Below, piece by piece: positions 1 through 11,493 of a stretch of 60,000 nucleotides of DNA. The stretch comes from Takakia lepidozioides. Taxonomy: Eukaryota; Streptophyta; Takakiopsida; Takakiales; Takakiaceae. Numbering within the stretch: the first letter of the stretch is position 1; the number at the start of each line of letters is the position of its first letter. The notes below the pieces were generated by a model. It worked only from the letters and a program-made list of their open reading frames with translations. It did not search any database and had not been told where the DNA came from. The position numbers were made by a program, and so were the translations under genes. The DNA lies in assembly GCA_030704615.1 (NCBI GenBank), contig CM060733.1, forward strand, positions 47,370,001-47,430,000, written 5' to 3'.

Positions 1-31
1 TGGGCGCTTGAAAGAACTAGCATTACCTTCG

Positions 32-3000
32 ATGGCGGAGGAAGAGCCCGAGACTCCCCACTCGGTGGGCTCTGAGGCGGAGGAACTCGACGAGCGTGAT
101 CAGGAGCTCGATGAGGATTACAACATAGATGACGACGACGATTCGGAGGAGGAAATGCACGAGGACATAGAGGAGGACGAGGATGGAGATGATGTGGACA
201 AGGTATCAGATTTGGAGAACTACATCAGTGGTGCATGTGGACTGACCGAGCCTCCCAATGCAACGCATGCTCCGAGGGCACCAAAACGGCCAGCTCCTCT
301 TCCACGAGAGGTAAGTGGGCATTTGCTGTACTGATTTCTTAGGTTTGTGGCAGGATTTGCATCTTCTTATTTGTTTTTCCTTTTGGTCCCAGCAGTTTTT
401 TCCATTTTCCACTAGTAGGATGAAGCACCACTTTCTTGCCCTCTATACCTCATGATACAAGGGTTTATCTACTGTCTATTCCTTGGAACCCAAATCTGTT
501 ATTAAAGTCTTCTATACATTTTTCCATTTTGTGCCATGATGAGAAATGCAACTCTGCAGATTGCTGACTCCCTCACAGGAGGTTCAAACTTGTGATGGCC
601 TGTCTTAATACCCAAAAAGCGCAAAGGGGGTTGTGGGAGGGAGGGACCTGCACAGGTAGGGGGCTGCATATTGTGGTGTCATGTTGCAACAAGAAAGAAA
701 TTGTAGTGGGAGAGGAGGAACCCCCAGGAGCACGATGGTAACCGCCTCATCAGCCAGCCATGTCCGAGAGGGGGCACTCACGACTCTTCCTCCCCCATCT
801 TCCTGCCCCCTCTATTGTCAAATGTTGATAATATGTGAAGCCATTATCAACCATTATCATATTGTACTCTCATTGATATGTACGATGGTCATTGGGGCCA
901 GATTGTGCCTACAAGGGATTCCCCAAAGAACCCCGAAAGTGGGTCGAAACATACAAGGAGGACTTTCCCAGTGACGTTTGGCGTGTTCAATGGATCAGAC
1001 CTAAATGCATTTTGGGTGCGATTTCTGCTGCATTCAGTGTATGTATATTATAGAGCGCATTTTTTTGTTGATGTATCCTACATGATGTTCATGCTTTATC
1101 TTCCTACATAACTCTTTCCCACATGTTGATTTGCAGGATCCAGTGAGAAAGAAGAAGGGAGTTGCTCCGGCAGGTGTCTTCAACCATCCCTCCCCACGTC
1201 TTCAACCAACCCCGGATGGAGGAGGCCCTCCCTCCTTTCCACGTAACACTGGTGCGTTTTATCCCCTTGGCATTCAGAGGTATGCACAGTATGAACAACA
1301 GACTGCTCATGTTCCAGCCGCCCCTGAAATTCACCCGCCCTTTTCTCAGTCGTACAATGCAAACAGCCCGTCAGGGGAGAACCGGTCATGTGCAGTTCCG
1401 TGTGGGGCATTTCCGCAAACTGGGGAAGCACAACATGCTCCTGTTCAGCATGGGCACTACCACGAAGGTGTGTGGTACCCTCACCCCAACCCTCCCCCAC
1501 CTGCGCATCCTCCCCAGGCAACGTATCCCAGAAGCCCCATGTATAGTGCGCCGTTGCATGGCCCTTATTCCAGGCAGCCCATAGCTTCACCCAATTGCAA
1601 CGCTTCGCGGCCTCTTCAATTCCCAAGCTCACCAGCTCCGAGCACATGTTATGTTCCTGCCCACCCCACACCCCACCTTGGTGCGTGGCAGGGTTCATGT
1701 CCGCCCGAAGGGCCCCATGTTGCAGGTTGTGAGGGAGGAGAGGAGGCCCGTGATTCCAATATGACTCCAAATGCGCAACATTTGACTGGCAAGGACAGAG
1801 CCAATTTTTTGCGCAAGGCGAGGAGAGTAGCACGGCAAGGGTTGAAGGAAACGTCTTGTGCAAATGTAGCTGCTGGGCAAAAGAGATTCATAGTTGCGTG
1901 TGGCAAAAAGGGCCCATGCGGGGATGCACGGAATGACTGGCTGGCAGCCCTGCGAGGGCAATGCCAACGTGTGCTGGACTGTTCTGTGCCCATCCATCTT
2001 CAACCTCAAAGTCTGATTGACAAGGTGGGTGAACTATTAGCAGATGATTGGGAATATTTACCTCCTGGGATAACTGGCGCCCAACTTCGAACTGAGATTG
2101 GAGGCGTCATTAAATACCAGCGCATCAAACTGTTTAGAAAAGTGTACTCTCGTGGCAAACCTAAGCCCCACTATGTTGCGGACAAGACTTGGGCAGAACT
2201 TGTGAGGCATTGGAACATGCCCGAATGGCAAAAGAGTCGTGATAATGGCAAGCATGCACGGGGGCATGTTGGTGCCCCTTCGAGATTTGGACGCAGTGGC
2301 CTTAGCGGCGTTGAGGAACGTCTGGTAAATCTGCATGTCTCATGACATTGCCAATATATTCAAGTAGTGAGGTGTCTTGTCATTTGTATCTTACTCTTAG
2401 AGGATGGCACTAATATTCCCATATCCTGTCCATGTGTAGGCTAAGACAAGTGGTCGTCCTCCACTTCTATCCGAAATTTCGGGGAGCAAGAATAGCAACA
2501 AGGGGTATGGTTCTGATTCAGCAGGGGCCACCCGATCTGTAAGTAACTAACCCACCTGCATTTGTTGCAATGATGTGCTTGTCAATTATTTATGGTTTTG
2601 CCTTCCTGTGTTGTTGTCCAATAAATTACCTCGCATGGCTAGTGCGATAGATGTATTGAATCGTATTTGCACTCTTTTTGTGGCAGGGCCTTGGAGCATT
2701 GGCTTCTCGGCTTGATGGCTTGGAAGGATGGAAACATACAATGGAGGCCAGCTCAATGGAGCACAAATTGGAATTGCAGGTAGTGAAATCCATGTTTGCC
2801 GCTGCAGTATCTAAGACAGACAAGTTCAACATGGCATTGGCAGCGAAGCTCGGTTTGGACCTGCCGAGGGATGAATCTCCATCAACATCAAACATTGTGT
2901 GTGAGTTGTCGCCCCCTGTTCATGGTGTTGTCCCACCTGCGACTACTGTGGAAATGACAAGTACAGGTGAGCAGCCTCCTAGCAGTGGAGGCAGTGGACA

Positions 3001-3897
3001 AAGGAAAGGGGGCAGTATTGTGGAAGAAGATGCCACAGGTGAGGACAAAGTTCAGAACATGGCATGTGACGATCCTTGCCTTAATTATGGTGCCAATGAT
3101 GACCTATCCCCCCTTATTGAGAAGGGAGTGCCTGTACTAGAGGATCACACCGGCAGTGAACTTAGACAGAGTGCCCAAGACATAGGGGCAAGGGCTAAGG
3201 GCACAGGAGTGGTTATTGTTGGGGCAGGGAAGAACATTGATTCAACAACAAAATTGGCCATTGTACGGAAGGTAAGTACTCGTGTTCCTATATTCTTGTG
3301 CTGTTCCAAGTCGATTATGCAATACCTGCAGGCCGTTCATGACTTCTATGTACATGTGTGGGTTTCTATTGATTCAGAAGCCACCAAAGGAAATTGTTGC
3401 GGTGAATATGAGGAAGAAGTCCGCAAGACTTGCTGCTAGCAACGTTGATGGGAGCCGTATGGGAAGCTTCAAAGCGCCGGCACCTGTTGTAAGTTTTCCT
3501 TCGTGGAAGTACATCCGTATTTTGTTTGTATGGCTATATGATGGCATCTCGCGTTTTCCCTGTCCATAACTGTTGCATGTGCATAACAAATGACAAGGGC
3601 ACACATTGGTGGTGTTGGCTGTCCCAGTTTCAGGTTGGTGACAAGGTCACAATGTTTGACCCCAATGCACCCAAACGGAAGGCAGGCGTGGGCCATATAT
3701 TGGGCATGTCGACTGACTGGCTGGCTTATGTCGTTCATGCCGATTATCATGTTGTCTCGGTTGAATCAGTACATGGGGCAGATGTTGCTCTACCATACCC
3801 CAACAATGATGTTAGGCCTCCCATTGTGATGCTCAGTGACACTGTAGGCAGCACGGCCCTGTGGTCTGCCAAGTTCCTCAAACTGACCCGAACATGA
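32..3897 (+). CDS. TNPA-like CACTA accessory protein (Transposase_24 and TNP1/EN/SPM-like domains)
   Basis: I model six exons, all joined in phase 0: 32-310, 1137-2324, 2440-2538, 2687-3271, 3378-3488 and 3634-3897, giving about 841 aa. The ATG at 32 is the first methionine of an open frame that runs to the window's left edge, so an upstream exon is possible. Order of regions: an acidic Asp/Glu tract, a long Pro/His-rich segment, then a basic region with conserved Trp (WNMPEWQKSRDNGKHARG) like the Ptta/En/Spm family Transposase_24. A short coiled-coil-like part follows, then a C-terminal domain beginning VGDKVTMFDPNAP like TNP1/EN/SPM. Such proteins bind the subterminal repeats of their element and assist excision; this function is family knowledge. 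No frameshift or stop was seen inside the exons, so the gene may be recently active. The Transposase_24 assignment is by motif memory, not alignment. Confidence 0.75.
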
Positions 3898-4279
3898 GGT
3901 TGTGGGGGATCCTCAATTTGAAGGCAATTTTGACTGAACGCCACTTCATATCGATTTCACCTTTTTTTCGTTATTGTGCGCATCAATGTAGGATTTGGGT
4001 ACATTGTGGTGTTGTGATCATCAGTGCAGACTCTGCAATACTTGCATGTTCAGACTAAACTTTATTTGGACAATGAAGGGCGCACCCAACTTTGAAGCAC
4101 CCTTGCATCTGGTCATTCTTTTTGTTGTTCTGGCCATGCTTAGTCAATTGTACATGTCATGAGCAGGTTGTTGCCGCAGTGCTTTGGAATTGTGTTTATG
4201 TATATGAGACATATTTCACATGGACTGTGAAACTGACAGTGTGGACAGTATCACGATTTGTGATATGATCATGATACCT
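3898..4279. other. 3' flank of the TNPA-like gene inside the CACTA element
   Basis: No gene is visible. This is probably the 3' UTR and internal spacer of the transposon. Confidence 0.5.
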
Positions 4280-5118
4280 ATGGAATAATTGTGCACACCA
4301 TGACGTCACAAATATGTGAAATCAACCGTAGCTTGCCTGTGGCATCTTCCACATTTTTGTGGAATGACCTACAACATCAGCAGTAGAATATTTCAGACCC
4401 ATTATGGTATGCTCCTGTGGCTATGTGGAATGACCTACAGTATAGGCAGTAAAATACTACACACCCACTCCATGCAGATTACGCCACGTGCCGTGCTCTC
4501 CAAAATACACGCGTTGCCCATACCGTTGCCCACATGTCGTCAAGCCCAGGTAACAGGGTGTCGCATCATTTTCCCGTAGGTGTGGACAAGTCCACACCCT
4601 TTGTACGTTTAGGATCCACGTGGCGGTGTTTGCCACGGAACACGTGGCCCCCAAACTTGCTAAAGCTGTGAAAATAGCCAGTGGATGGTCTCACACCGAA
4701 TGGCTTTTTTCACACCCACATGCCACGCCAGATGTCCGCTCCACATAAGTGCACATCGCCTCTTTGTCTCCATACACGTGTCATCCCCACAAAAATACAC
4801 GTGTTACACACACCGTTGCCCAGATGTCGTGAAACCCTGGTGACAGGCAGTCGCATGGTTTTCCCGTAGGTGTGGACAAGTCCACACCTTTGTACATCTA
4901 CGATCCACGTGGCGGTGTTCGCCAAAGCACACGTCGCTCGTGGAAAAAGCCATGAACCCCGTGAAAAAGGCCACCCGTGGACTTTTCCACAGGGCCACCC
5001 GAGAGCCAGGCCGTCCACGGGGTGTCCAAAAGCACTCGTCGTTTCTTACACCCACGGCAGGTGTGGACTGGGGTGGATTCCACGGAAAAAAATGTGAAAA
5101 AAACCGTGGAAAAAGCCG
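4280..5118. repeat. CACTA subterminal repeat region
   Basis: Several repeat layers are visible. A perfect palindrome GTGTGGACAAGTCCACAC occurs at 4580-4597 and again at 4870-4887, each preceded by TTCCCGTAG, within a larger imperfect direct repeat of period 290 bp (about 4493-4650 and 4785-4940). A second direct repeat starts GTGGAATGACCTACA at 4359 and 4425 (period 66). GTGGA/TCCAC words, CACGTGG and CCACGG are scattered to the end. Dense subterminal motifs of this kind are binding sites for TNPA-type proteins in characterised CACTA elements; the binding here is inferred. Confidence 0.7.
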
Positions 5119-5133
5119 TTTTTTCTTCTAGTG
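5119..5133 (+). repeat. CACTA 3' terminal inverted repeat
   Basis: The sequence TTTTTTCTTCTAGTG is the reverse complement of CACTAGAAGAAAAAA, the hallmark terminus. The matching left copy is outside the window. Confidence 0.85.
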
Positions 5134-5256
5134 CATCTTTTGCAGATTAAGTCGAGCCAGGCGGGGGCTCCTTCGCACCGTGGGGCTGGAATGTGCAGAA
5201 GTGGGTGGAGGTGATGCTGCCTCGGCGGTCAAGCGCTTCTTACTAGGCGTGGACAT
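5134..5256 (-). pseudogene. N-terminal coding exon interrupted by the CACTA insertion
   Basis: On the minus strand an ATG at 5256-5254 opens a frame beginning MSTPSKKRLTAEAAS and continuing through TVRRSPRLARLNLQK, a hydrophilic, Ser/Pro/Arg-rich start typical of nuclear or transposon-derived plant proteins (RRSPRLA motif). After about 41 codons the frame runs into the transposon end, whose CACTAG supplies an in-frame TAG. The continuation of the gene would therefore lie on the far side of the transposon, outside the window. The product is not recognised. It could itself belong to another mobile element. Confidence 0.45.
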
Positions 5257-5322
5257 AGACCATGACAAAGATAAAGACGAGCGAGGAGATAGACCATGAC
5301 CAAGACAAAGAGGAGCGAGGAA
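5255..5322. repeat. 34-bp tandem duplication
   Basis: Two adjacent imperfect copies beginning ATAGACCATGAC occur at 5255 and 5289, both ending GAGCGAGG(A). They lie just upstream, in minus-strand sense, of the interrupted exon, so they may be part of its 5' UTR. Confidence 0.6.
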
Positions 5323-7151
5323 GACCAAGACATGCAAAGGAGGAAAGAAGGACAAGGAGGGTAGTGTGATCAGACACCCCCCCGATCTGTAGTGAAGATC
5401 CGGCCGTTGTTGATTTCAAATAGGAACACGTGTCGTGCATCTGACACTATGGCCTTTTCGACTTTGAGACATTTCAAAATAACCACTTACAATCCTCCAG
5501 ACAACTAGATGTAGTGATTCACACAACTGACATGGATCCGTTAACTTTATTTCGTTCAAAATTAGGTGAAGGAAACACACTGCAATGATGCCGTGTATGG
5601 CTCCGCTTTACATGCATTCTTGGAGAAAATGCGCATGATGTGTGAGAAGTGAATACAGTGCTCTGCCAAATGATTAAGCAAAAACAAACTCAACTGTAGT
5701 GGTTCTCCCATCGCAGAGAAGGGTCCATCTGACACCCATCGCATCATGCCAGGTTGAGGTCCTCACACACACACCTGCACACCGAGAATTTGCGAACCCA
5801 CATTAGCTGGGAGAACATGGAAATTACCCCGTGGATCACATGCAAGCATGAATGAGAAATAGAAGGAGAATTGCATGGGAGATTTTGGTGTACCTGCGCG
5901 ACATGCAACTCTGTCTACATACTCCATAAGTCACTGTCCCAAGACCCAAGTGGATAGGGGAGGCCGGTGAGTCTGTACCACAAATGGTAATCATACAACA
6001 GAGGGTACTGCTGCCCAACGTGCAAAAGCCGCCGGCTGCAGGATGCTAGGCATGCGAACTCCGGCACAGCACGCCTCCTCTGCACCCCACTCCGTCCCAA
6101 CCAGTGCAAAACAACCGTGCATGCATTGACTGCCGTCTGGCTTTCTCTCCAAGCATTTGGGGGTCTGCGATCTGCTACACGTAAGTGTCTTTGAAGGCGA
6201 CGATCAAAGGATCCGGTCACTTGCAATTGCCGTTTCAAGGGCAGCATTGCAAGAATCACAATTAAGTTAGAAAGATGGTGGAAGAAGCTGCAAACTGCAA
6301 ATGAGTGAAGCGGCAGGGCGATGCTCCATTCTTAACATGCTCCCCTTCCTGCCATGGTGAAGAGCCACACAAATGGACTCCTTTCCCGCCACGGTGCAAT
6401 TTCAAGGCAACGGAACGGGATTGTCCGCCGAAACGTGATTTGGAGATCGCGGCCGAATCCGTGATGGAATTCGACCTTCCAATACATGATTCCTCAATCC
6501 GTCTCGCTCTTCCGCTGAGGGTGACATTGGGCGAACTACCCCTTGCTACAAACTTTTGATCGTAATGTGATTTTGAGAGACGAATCGATACAGCCGGAAA
6601 TTGTGCAGATGATGACCGCCGATAAGTGGAGTTCACTCATTATGGTTTAAGACAAGTGGCGCAGGTTCTGGCCTTGTAGTCGGGTTGTTCACACTTCAAT
6701 GCACACATTTCATACACATTCAACCATATGCCCAAGATCACAACGTCCTGAATCATGAAAATTGAAATTCCACGTACGTCACACACACACGAACTGTAGA
6801 GACAAGTGGTTTTCCAGGATGTCGTTGTTTGAGTCGATTTTGGTCATTTCTCTCAGTGTTTTGTTGAAAAGATTCTAGTTCTAATGGGAAGCATCTTGAT
6901 GGCTTTTAAATGGTTTGCTGTTGAGTGTAACTTTCCATCATGTTCTGGAATCTACCAGTTGGTATAAAATGTCAACTGTCTTCTCTGCCAAAGGATGTGC
7001 GGCTAAACCTTTCAAATTGAGATTGCAGGAGGAGGGAATTGACGGTAGTGAAATGGGAGTGGTAGAGCCAAATTGAGGAGTCTTTACAAAGGAGAATCCG
7101 GCCCCCTGCAACGGCGTGCACAAACTGCATTGAAGAGGCTCCCCAACAAAA
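5323..7151. other. No gene recognised between the two CACTA loci
   Basis: Open frames on both strands here (for example minus 5915-6259 and 6262-6636) show no domain I recognise and no convincing splice sites. The stretch may include transposon spacer. Confidence 0.5.
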
Positions 7152-9296
7152 ATGAGTTCCCCTCGCCCATGCGGAGGACTTCCAATTAATCACCCCTGTA
7201 GACAGAACACCCGAGATGACAGGTTGTGGGAAAGAGAAGTGGCACGTGCCCGAGCCCTTGGGCTTTCAAGGATGCCATGCCCATGTGAACGTTGTTTGGG
7301 CACTACAAGTAGATCTGAGGACGGTGTGCGCACACATCTCCTTCACCACAAAAGACATGAAGCATTTCGGGTGTGGATTGGAGATGGACCTGCAGACGAG
7401 CAGCATCATACGTCCTGACCAAATCAGAGCAAGAGCATTTTTTGAAGACATTGGGAGCCATGAAAGTGCCAACCGGATTCTCGGGTGCTTTCCAAAAGCA
7501 TGCCATAAACAAGAAATGGTCGGGGATGAAGTCACATGATCTACACGTGATGATGCAGCAGATTTTGCCAGTGTGCATTCGGGGTACGATGGTGCCGGGT
7601 CCTCGAATAGCCATAATGCGTGTAAGTCGAGTGTTTAGGAAGATTTGTGCGAAGGTGTGGGATCCGAGGGACATTACATCGTTGCATGAGGATGTGGCTA
7701 TGACCCTATGTTTGCTGGAGAAAGAATTCCCTCCATCATTCTTTGACGTCATGACGCACTTGCTAGTGCATCTTGTAGAGGAGCTGCATGTGTGTGGGCC
7801 CGTAGCCAGCCGTTGGATGTACCCCATGGAGAGGTACATGAAGGATATGAAGGGGTATGTACGCAACATGGCATGGCCAGAGGGGAGTATGGCGGAGGGC
7901 TACATCTGCGACGAAGCCCTGGGCTTCATGACAGAGTATATGTCTTCATTTGATGCAACACAACGACGGGTGTGGGACGAGAACGAGGAAGAAGGAGTTG
8001 TAGGCGAGGTCCTAGAAGGTGGTGGAACAAAGCGTGCCATGAGCCCGCGCCTTCGGGATGTGGCACATAATTATGTGCTGAACAACACAACAACCATGAC
8101 ACCATGAAGACAGTGGGTGTAAACTTACATCCCTCCTGTGCTATTCTTAATGGTCTTAGTATGCTGGAATTACATGTATATTGTCACAAGTCATTCCGGC
8201 CACTATGGGAGTGGGATCGTGTACTAACAGGGTGCTTCAGACGACTACAGAGGGTGTTTCGTAGTTGGTGTTGTTGCTTGCAAGTGATTATGAAGTAGGC
8301 TGCATCACTACAGTGTGCTTGAAAGGACACAATCTACATGTGGCATGCATGTACAGTACGGTGTTGGTCAGGGGGACTGAGTTGCAGCTTCTATTTGGTT
8401 TCTGCCAGAAAGTACGCAGCGGAGAAGGTCCGCCTGAAAACGGAACGGAGTGCATTTGCAAAAGCATGGCGGAGGGGCGGTCGTAGGCGCAGATCCCCGG
8501 TGGAGTACCCCACAACAATGGAGGAGCTGCAGCCCCTTTACAGTGTGGGTCAGATCTGCAATTGCAGTGTACACATCAGAGAACGAGGACCCAGATGAGG
8601 GCATGGTGAGTCTGTCATTCCCCCCAGGGCTGATTGCCACTTCGTACCGGTCAATGAAAGCATATGGCAATCATTATAGAGTGGACGATGCCAACACCAG
8701 CCTCCTGGTGACTTATGACAGCGGAGTGGCATCATTTTTTGAACAAGAGAGTAGGAGCTGTGCACGAGATCGGAATCCAATTTCATGCCCTGTGCAATAT
8801 GTAGGAGTCATCAAAGAGATCCTTAAACTAGACTATGGTCTTGTGAAGCCAATTCTATTCCGTTGTTCTTGGGTAAAAGCCAATATGGTAGGAGAGAATG
8901 CCACCATGAAACGGGATGAGTACGGGTTCCTCCTTGCTGATTTCAGAAAAATGCTACCACAAGATGAAGAGCCATTCATCTTCCCATCACAAGTTGAGCA
9001 AGTTTTCTTTTCAGATAACACCCATGCGCCGGGATGGAAGGTGGTTTCTTCACAAGGACCCCCGGGCCAAACGAGTCGTGGCCGACGTCCATGATCTGGA
9101 CCTAGGGGAGAATGCCGACCACGAGGGTCTGAGGGAACCACAAAATCTACCAGATACGGCCGAACCAGTCTCTTTGGAAGGAGCAGTTACTTTTAATGAG
9201 GAAGACATTCTAGGGTTGGTAATTACCGCAAGGCAAATTGCAGATGTGGGCAGTGAAGGGGAAGATTCTTTGGATACAGATAGTGAGCCCAGCTGA
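7152..9296 (+). pseudogene. CACTA tnp2-type transposase relic lacking the catalytic core
   Basis: Three parts of a TNPD/tnp2 protein are recognisable in order. At 7152-7418 is a Cys-rich N-terminal transposase-associated domain (MPCPCERCLG, then RTHLLHHKRHEAFRVWIGDG). At about 7415-8107, in another frame, is DUF4218, with KSHDLHVMMQQILP, FPPSFFDVMTHLLVHL and a WMYPMERYMKDMKGYVRN block. At about 8585-9296 is DUF4216, with YGLVKPILFRCSW and EPFIFPSQVEQVFF. In intact proteins the roughly 300-residue Transposase_21 (DDE) catalytic domain sits between the first two parts; here they abut, so it is deleted. A one-base T insertion at 9045-9047 shifts the frame after GWKVV, and the reading resumes as LHKDPRAKRVV to a stop at 9296. 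The locus cannot encode an active transposase. It may be a separate element from the one ending at 5133, because that terminus lies between them. Confidence 0.8.
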
Positions 9297-9309
9297 ATCT
9301 CAGTGTCCA

Positions 9310-9918
9310 TTAAGCTGGCAGCTCGTAGACGAGAGCTGTGCTAATGACTCTTACTGTCCTTAGAACCCATTTTGTACAGTCCTGCAAGCGCGCAAGGGCG
9401 AGACAGTTAATAGTATCGATAATGTCCCGGAATGTGGTCCGTATTGTCTTGTGAACAAACCTATATTTACAGTATGATTGTAGTTCAGAACCAAAGGGCA
9501 TATCCTTCAGCCTTGACGTCTTTGCGATCTTCTTCTGTGACGCCTTCTTCATAGCTTGAGAAATGGAAAAGCAGCTACACCTCAAATTATTGCAAGGCCA
9601 CTCAATGGCACTAAGAACGTTTCGAGCATGTTGTCAGAAAACTAGACGGGCAAAAACCCAATTCAGCAGCCTCACCTTGCGTGGATACTTGGGAATTGAT
9701 ACCAGAAGGGCATGCCCGTATGCGCGCTCTATCGTGCCTCCATCCAGCACATTCTGTAAATGTTGAATGACCAAGACCCCGATGTTCCACCCTTCTGAGA
9801 AGCCACTACGCGCGCTCACAGTATACGAAGGCCTTGTCGTGTCAGGATTCGCATTCCCACGTCCCGCCATGTCCGACGAAGCACTTGCATCCCTGTCTCT
9901 GCCAGGTGGAGGCAGCAC
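9310..9918 (-). CDS. Hypothetical two-exon reading frame, possibly a transposon fragment
   Basis: Minus-strand exon 9918-9664 encodes a frame ending SIPKYPRK at a good donor (AAG|GTGAGG), after a possible acceptor near 9907. A second frame downstream (about 9550-9310) encodes KKASQKKIAKTSRLKDMPFG and ends LVYELPA at a stop. An AG in ATGAAG allows a phase-0 join. I do not recognise the product. The segment GHALLVSIPK is loosely reminiscent of LINE reverse transcriptase, but this is weak. No start codon is certain and the upstream part is not identified. Confidence 0.25.
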
Positions 9919-10202
9919 ATATTACAATATCTATTCCCCCAAGGCCACATTTGGTTTACCTCTTTTTGTGAAAGCCACGTCAGCAAATGTGCTGCCGAAT
10001 CATGGGTGCAATGAATGCGCAGTGGTTCATGGAGTCGTTGAGTCGACTACATATTCACTTTAATGAATAAATATCTTTATTCTATTAATCGAATTAGGAA
10101 AGGAAATTTGTAGTCGCATGTGCAGTAATTACAACCACTTATAATTTTGGCTTTTTCAAATTTTATGTATTTACGCAATTTGTAAAATAACCCGGAATTC
10201 TG

Positions 10203-10982
10203 CTACGACTCCGGAGTCGTTGACCCCACTTCTGTCCGCCGTCTGAAATGCCCCCGTGGGCCCACATTGTCTGTTTCGACTCTCCAGTAGTCTCGTTTAC
10301 TACCAAGTGGTTCCCGGAGTGGTTGCGGACATGCAGTCGATTCGGAAAAGACACGAATGCTTCTAGTGGCACCTTTAGAACTGGTACCACTTGCAGAAGT
10401 ACCGGCACTACTTGTTCCACTACTAGTGCTGGCAGTGGGAGATATTGGTGCTGATGTAGCTACTGGTCGCGTCGTGCCTAGAGTAATGGAGACGTAGTCA
10501 GGTGACCAATATATCCTCCACTCCTCAATCTCTACTTCATGTCCTCGCCTGAACTTGTGGTAATCGTCCATAGGCGGGCCTTCCAAATGCTGGAATAGTC
10601 CCTTCCACGCCATGAATGGGGTGAACAGTTGTGGATTGCGCATCTGCTGCAAATCACACCAGCTGTCAAACTCCTGGATAAAGTCATCCAGCTCGATTGT
10701 ACCCACAGCTCCAGAGTACCTACGAGGCCCCTTGGTAGCTCCATACATCTCCTCCATGTCGTCCCACAACAATGGCGAAGGAAACTGCACACCTGTTGAT
10801 GAAGCCTCCGAGTCTGTGTCAGACTCTGCACTAGTTGAGGGTGGAGGTGAAGGTGGTCTGAACCGAACACCTCGTCTTGTGAACCCACTCTCACTGCTAC
10901 TGCCTGTAGCCGTACTCCCCTCAAAACCTTTGGGTAACTGCGTGATGATACTCACAACCCGCACCTCCCCCACGTGATACTA
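10203..10982 (-). mobile_element. gag-like reading frame of an LTR-retrotransposon relic
   Basis: A 257-codon minus-strand frame with no ATG start contains the block RRYSGAVGTIELDDFIQEFD, then WCDLQQMRNPQLFTPFMAWK and LEGPPMDDYHKFRRGHEVEI, followed by a Ser/Thr-rich low-complexity tail. The arrangement resembles plant retrotransposon gag capsid regions: an alpha-helical domain with spaced Trp and Leu, then a disordered tail. No CCHC knuckle, protease or reverse transcriptase follows, so it is truncated. The gag identification rests on pattern resemblance only. Confidence 0.45.
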
Positions 10983-11493
10983 TAAGGCTCTAGTACTAAT
11001 TCTAATAGTGACACGGGTGAGCACCTGTTGCGGATTAAGGGTCATATCCCAATGGCTAAGGGCACCTGCACCAGCATCCATCGCAAGAACTTCTATGGTT
11101 GGCTGGTCATCAACCCAGCCTCACCATAGAAGAAACACTGGTGGTCTTGCTGGTCATCACTCCAGCCTCACCACCGACAGCATACGCTAGGATTGACCAG
11201 TGATCAAATCTGGCCTAATCCCTATGAAAGCAAGCGCCCACACAAAATCAACATGGCGCACAGTCAAGCATGCAGGTGTGGGGGGGATCCAAACACAAGA
11301 AACCAAAACATCAACACCCCCACACCAAAATCCCTCCGCAGTGCTGCTCCTGCAGAATACCCCAGCCCAAAAACCCCGGACTGACTGGCCTCCACCAAGA
11401 GAGGCTTTGGCAACTACAAGTATAAAGTAATGAAAATAGTAAAGAGAGGGAGGGGAAGAATAGAGGCCCGACCAAGCAAGATCTAATCCTGAT

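Larger units (their letters stand above)
1..5133 (+). mobile_element. CACTA (En/Spm-type) DNA transposon, right part
   Basis: The sequence at 5119-5133 reads as the reverse complement of the canonical CACTA terminus (CACTAGAAGAAAAAA), so 5133 is the 3' end of an element that begins left of the window. The 3 bp that follow, CAT (5134-5136), would be one copy of the 3-bp target duplication usual for this superfamily. Inside are a spliced TNPA-like accessory gene (32-3897) and about 850 bp of subterminal direct and inverted repeats (4280-5133), both normal for CACTA elements. No tnp2 catalytic transposase is visible in this part, so it lies outside the window or the element is non-autonomous. 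Confidence 0.85.

Noticed and set aside
1180-1863. 227-codon minus-strand open frame
   Set aside because: It lies opposite the Pro-rich exon of the TNPA-like gene, which has matching splice sites and domain context. It is a shadow frame of biased composition.
4359-4940. CRISPR-like spaced repeats
   Set aside because: The repeats are few, unequal and palindromic, and they sit at a transposon end in a plant genome.
5915-6636. Two minus-strand frames of 114 and 124 codons
   Set aside because: No recognisable domain, no splice sites joining them, and no start context. They are considered chance frames.
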